The position numbers were made by a program, and so were the translations under genes. From contig JAJYVN010000139.1 in assembly GCA_021791995.1 (NCBI GenBank), positions 1 to 7,639 of the forward strand: 7,639 nucleotides of DNA, written 5' to 3'. Shown in pieces: positions 6,701 to 7,639 of this stretch. The notes beneath the pieces were generated by a model. That model was not told the origin of the DNA, did not search any database, and saw only the letters and a program-made list of their open reading frames with translations. This DNA comes from Bacillota bacterium. GTDB lineage: Bacteria > Bacillota > Sulfobacillia > RBS10-35 > JAJYVN01. The stretch's first letter is position 1. Each line of letters starts with the position of its first letter.

Positions 6701-7375
6701 GGGCGCACGGGTAGCGCCTTTGATCAGCGTGTGACGGTCGGATACGCGTATATGCTGAAGTTATTGCACCTGGTCGACGACAAGATTCATGCCCGTTCCA
6801 CTGGTCCGTACTCGCTCGTGACACAGCAGCCGCTCGGCGGAAAGGCGCAGTTCGGTGGTCAGCGCTTCGGTGAGATGGAGGTCTGGGCCTTGGAGGCCTA
6901 CGGTGCGGCCTACACGCTGCAGGAACTCTTGACTGTCAAATCCGACGATGTCATGGGGCGCGTGAAGACCTATGAGGCGATCATCAAGGGGGAGAACGTT
7001 CCTGAGCCGGGCGTTCCGGAGTCCTTCAAGGTGCTCATCAAGGAGATGCAGTCTCTTGGTCTGGACGTGAAGATCTTGGCCGACGAGTTGCATGAGGTCC
7101 AGATTCAGGAGAGCGAGGACGACGTGAGCGATGCCGCCCGTGAGCTGGACCTTGATATCGGCGGGCCGCTGGTGGAGGGTCGCGGTCTGCGGGAAGTCGA
7201 GATTAAGGATGGAGCACAATCGGGCCGAGCGGCGGACCTGTTCGAGGACGCTGAGGAAGAGCCCGAGGTGGACGAGGAGCCCTGGGGCCGAAATGGGCTA
7301 CGCGCCGGATTCCATAAGGACGAGGACGTGGAAGAAGAAGAGGACGAGCCGGACGTGGATGAAGGTGACGAGTAG
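3746..7375 (+). CDS. rpoB: DNA-directed RNA polymerase beta subunit
   Basis: This is the complete beta subunit (1209 residues; B. subtilis has 1193), which with beta' forms the polymerase active-site cleft. Numbered from ATG 3746, the N-terminal protrusion and lobe begin with RQRLTFSRIKEVLDIPDLIE and include the conserved GAERVVVSQLVRSPGV. The rifampicin-region cluster is at 438-464, with Q444, D447, H457, R460 and S462 matching E. coli Q513, D516, H526, R529 and S531, all of the drug-sensitive type. The active-site segment GDKMAGRHGNKG is at 888-899, with K890 and K898 matching E. coli K1065 and K1073. The switch and clamp-contact block GGKAQFGGQRFGEMEVWALE is intact. The conserved region ends near residue 1114. 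A 95-residue tail follows, highly acidic over its last 45 or so residues. There is no large lineage insertion, and the stretch linking the lobe to the core is shorter than in Bacillus. An upstream ATG at 3674 would add 24 residues without family resemblance. rpoC follows after 54 bases in the same operon. Confidence 0.99.
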   Translation: MGHLAATAAIARRQRLTFSRIKEVLDIPDLIEVQRNSYRWFLREGLDELFADINPIKDFTGNLVLEFVDHALGEPKYGVQECKERDVTFAAPLRVRVRLINQETGEVKEQEVYMGDFPLMTETGTFIINGAERVVVSQLVRSPGVSFSTHLDVSGARLYTATVIPNRGAWLEFESDSNGILYVRVDRTRKLPVTVFLRALGLISDGEIFAAIGDTENVRATLEKDGTETSGQALLEIYKRLRPGEPSTEEGARQHLHNLFFDPRRYDLASVGRYKLNKKLNLRHRLIGTTPVEDIRDSAGAVLAPAEVRITRPVADRITRAGVETVRVRTAEGVEVFLRGNEQPAMDQRVLTHSDILAIINYLVTLFQGVGHTDDIDHLGNRRLRSVGELLQNQFRVGLSRMERVVRERMTIQDSDAITPQALVNIRPVSAAIKEFFGSSQLSQFMDQTNPLAELTHKRRLSALGPGGLSRDRAGFDVRDVHYSHYGRMCPIETPEGPNIGLIGAMSTYARVNEYGFIETPYRRVDEGVVTSDIVFLTADEEDEAVIAQANAQIAEDSGRFVEPQVLCRYKHEFRAARPEEVDYMDVSPKQVVSVATALIPFLENDDPSRALMGANMQRQAVPLLQSTAPLVGTGIEFKAAVDSGVVVVSRKAGVVERVDAREITVLGDDGVMDAYPLMKFARSNQGTCFNQRPIVVRGQRVAAGEVMADGPCTDQGELALGKNVLVAFMPWEGYNYEDAILVSETVVQEDVYTSIHIEEHECEARDTKLGPEEITRDIPNVGDDALKDLDERGIIRIGAEVQHGDILVGKVTPKGETELTAEERLLRAIFGEKAREVRDTSLRVPNGESGIVVDVKVFRRAVGDELSPGVNELIRVYIAQKRKISEGDKMAGRHGNKGVVARILPIEDMPFLPDGTPVELVLNPLGVPSRMNIGQVMETHLGRAANALGIHIASPVFDGAVESGIRDMLRKAGVEEDGKTALYDGRTGSAFDQRVTVGYAYMLKLLHLVDDKIHARSTGPYSLVTQQPLGGKAQFGGQRFGEMEVWALEAYGAAYTLQELLTVKSDDVMGRVKTYEAIIKGENVPEPGVPESFKVLIKEMQSLGLDVKILADELHEVQIQESEDDVSDAARELDLDIGGPLVEGRGLREVEIKDGAQSGRAADLFEDAEEEPEVDEEPWGRNGLRAGFHKDEDVEEEEDEPDVDEGDE

Positions 7376-7414
7376 CTGGCGTGTGCATTGCAGTGGTGAA
7401 TCGATCGGATCGGC

Positions 7415-7421
7415 GAGGGGG
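7415..7421 (+). promoter_or_regulatory. Ribosome binding site of rpoC
   Basis: GAGGGGG lies eight bases before the GTG at 7430. An in-frame TGA at 7397-7399 and the lack of any other start codon between them make GTG 7430 the only standard start. Confidence 0.7.
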
Positions 7422-7429
7422 CGGCACGC

Positions 7430-7639
7430 GTGAAAACCATTGAGAATTTTGGACAGGATGTCGCGGAGGGTCCCGACAACCAGGTGGCCGATGTCAATAA
7501 CTTCGATTCGATTCGCATCACACTGGCGTCGCCAGAGAAGATACGCGAGTGGAGCAAGGGCGAGGTCAAGAAGCCCGAGACGATCAACTACCGCACGCTC
7601 AAGCCGGAACGTGAAGGGCTGTTTTGCGAGAAGATCTTT
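7430..7639 (+). CDS. rpoC: DNA-directed RNA polymerase beta' subunit, N-terminal 70 residues (3' end outside window)
   Basis: This is the beginning of the beta' subunit, which carries the catalytic Mg-binding aspartates further downstream, outside this window. Residues 22-70 match the start of Firmicutes RpoC closely: VNNFDSIRITLASPEKI, then GEVKKPETINYRTLKPE and GLFCEKIF. The zinc-binding Cys motif that normally follows lies beyond the window edge. The start is GTG 7430, forced by an in-frame stop 33 bases upstream and supported by a good ribosome binding site. This gives about 20 residues before the conserved NNF block, whereas B. subtilis has only three or so. The gene follows rpoB by 54 bases with no terminator between them, so the two are co-transcribed. 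It is cut by the window end and not by a mutation. Confidence 0.98.
   Translation, partial: MKTIENFGQDVAEGPDNQVADVNNFDSIRITLASPEKIREWSKGEVKKPETINYRTLKPEREGLFCEKIF

Overview
The window is GC-rich (around 60% by eye) bacterial chromosomal DNA centred on core RNA metabolism. In order it holds: the 3' end of an unidentified gene on the + strand, a strong hairpin between converging genes, a Fic-domain protein gene on the - strand, an RNase E/G family gene on the + strand, a roughly 410-base gene-free leader, the complete rpoB gene, and the first 70 codons of rpoC. I recognise no tRNA, rRNA, insertion sequence, CRISPR array or phage gene.

The organism is best guessed from RpoB and RpoC. RpoB is compact (about 1209 residues) and lacks large lineage-specific insertions. 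It reads almost word for word like the Bacillus-type beta subunit, including the rifampicin-region cluster. The start of RpoC is also Bacillus-like. This points to the Firmicutes or a neighbouring Terrabacteria lineage such as Chloroflexota or Armatimonadota; I cannot place it more precisely. All rifampicin-contact residues I can check are of the sensitive type.

The RNase E/G and the RNA polymerase genes run in the same direction but are separated by a leader with its own promoter-like sequence (TTGACT, 17 bases, TACCAT). The leader also has an attenuator-like pair of repeats, so rpoBC is probably transcribed from its own promoter with possible read-through from the RNase gene. rpoB and rpoC are 54 bases apart and form an operon. 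The ribosomal protein genes rplJ and rplL, which usually precede rpoB, are absent from this position.

The Fic gene is divergent from the RNase gene and their 5' ends crowd or overlap, so the two may share control. The most distinctive points are a TRAM RNA-binding domain at the C-terminus of the RNase, a Glu in place of the usual Gly/Ala in the Fic catalytic loop, and the attenuator-like leader. I do not see a clearly novel multi-gene system here.
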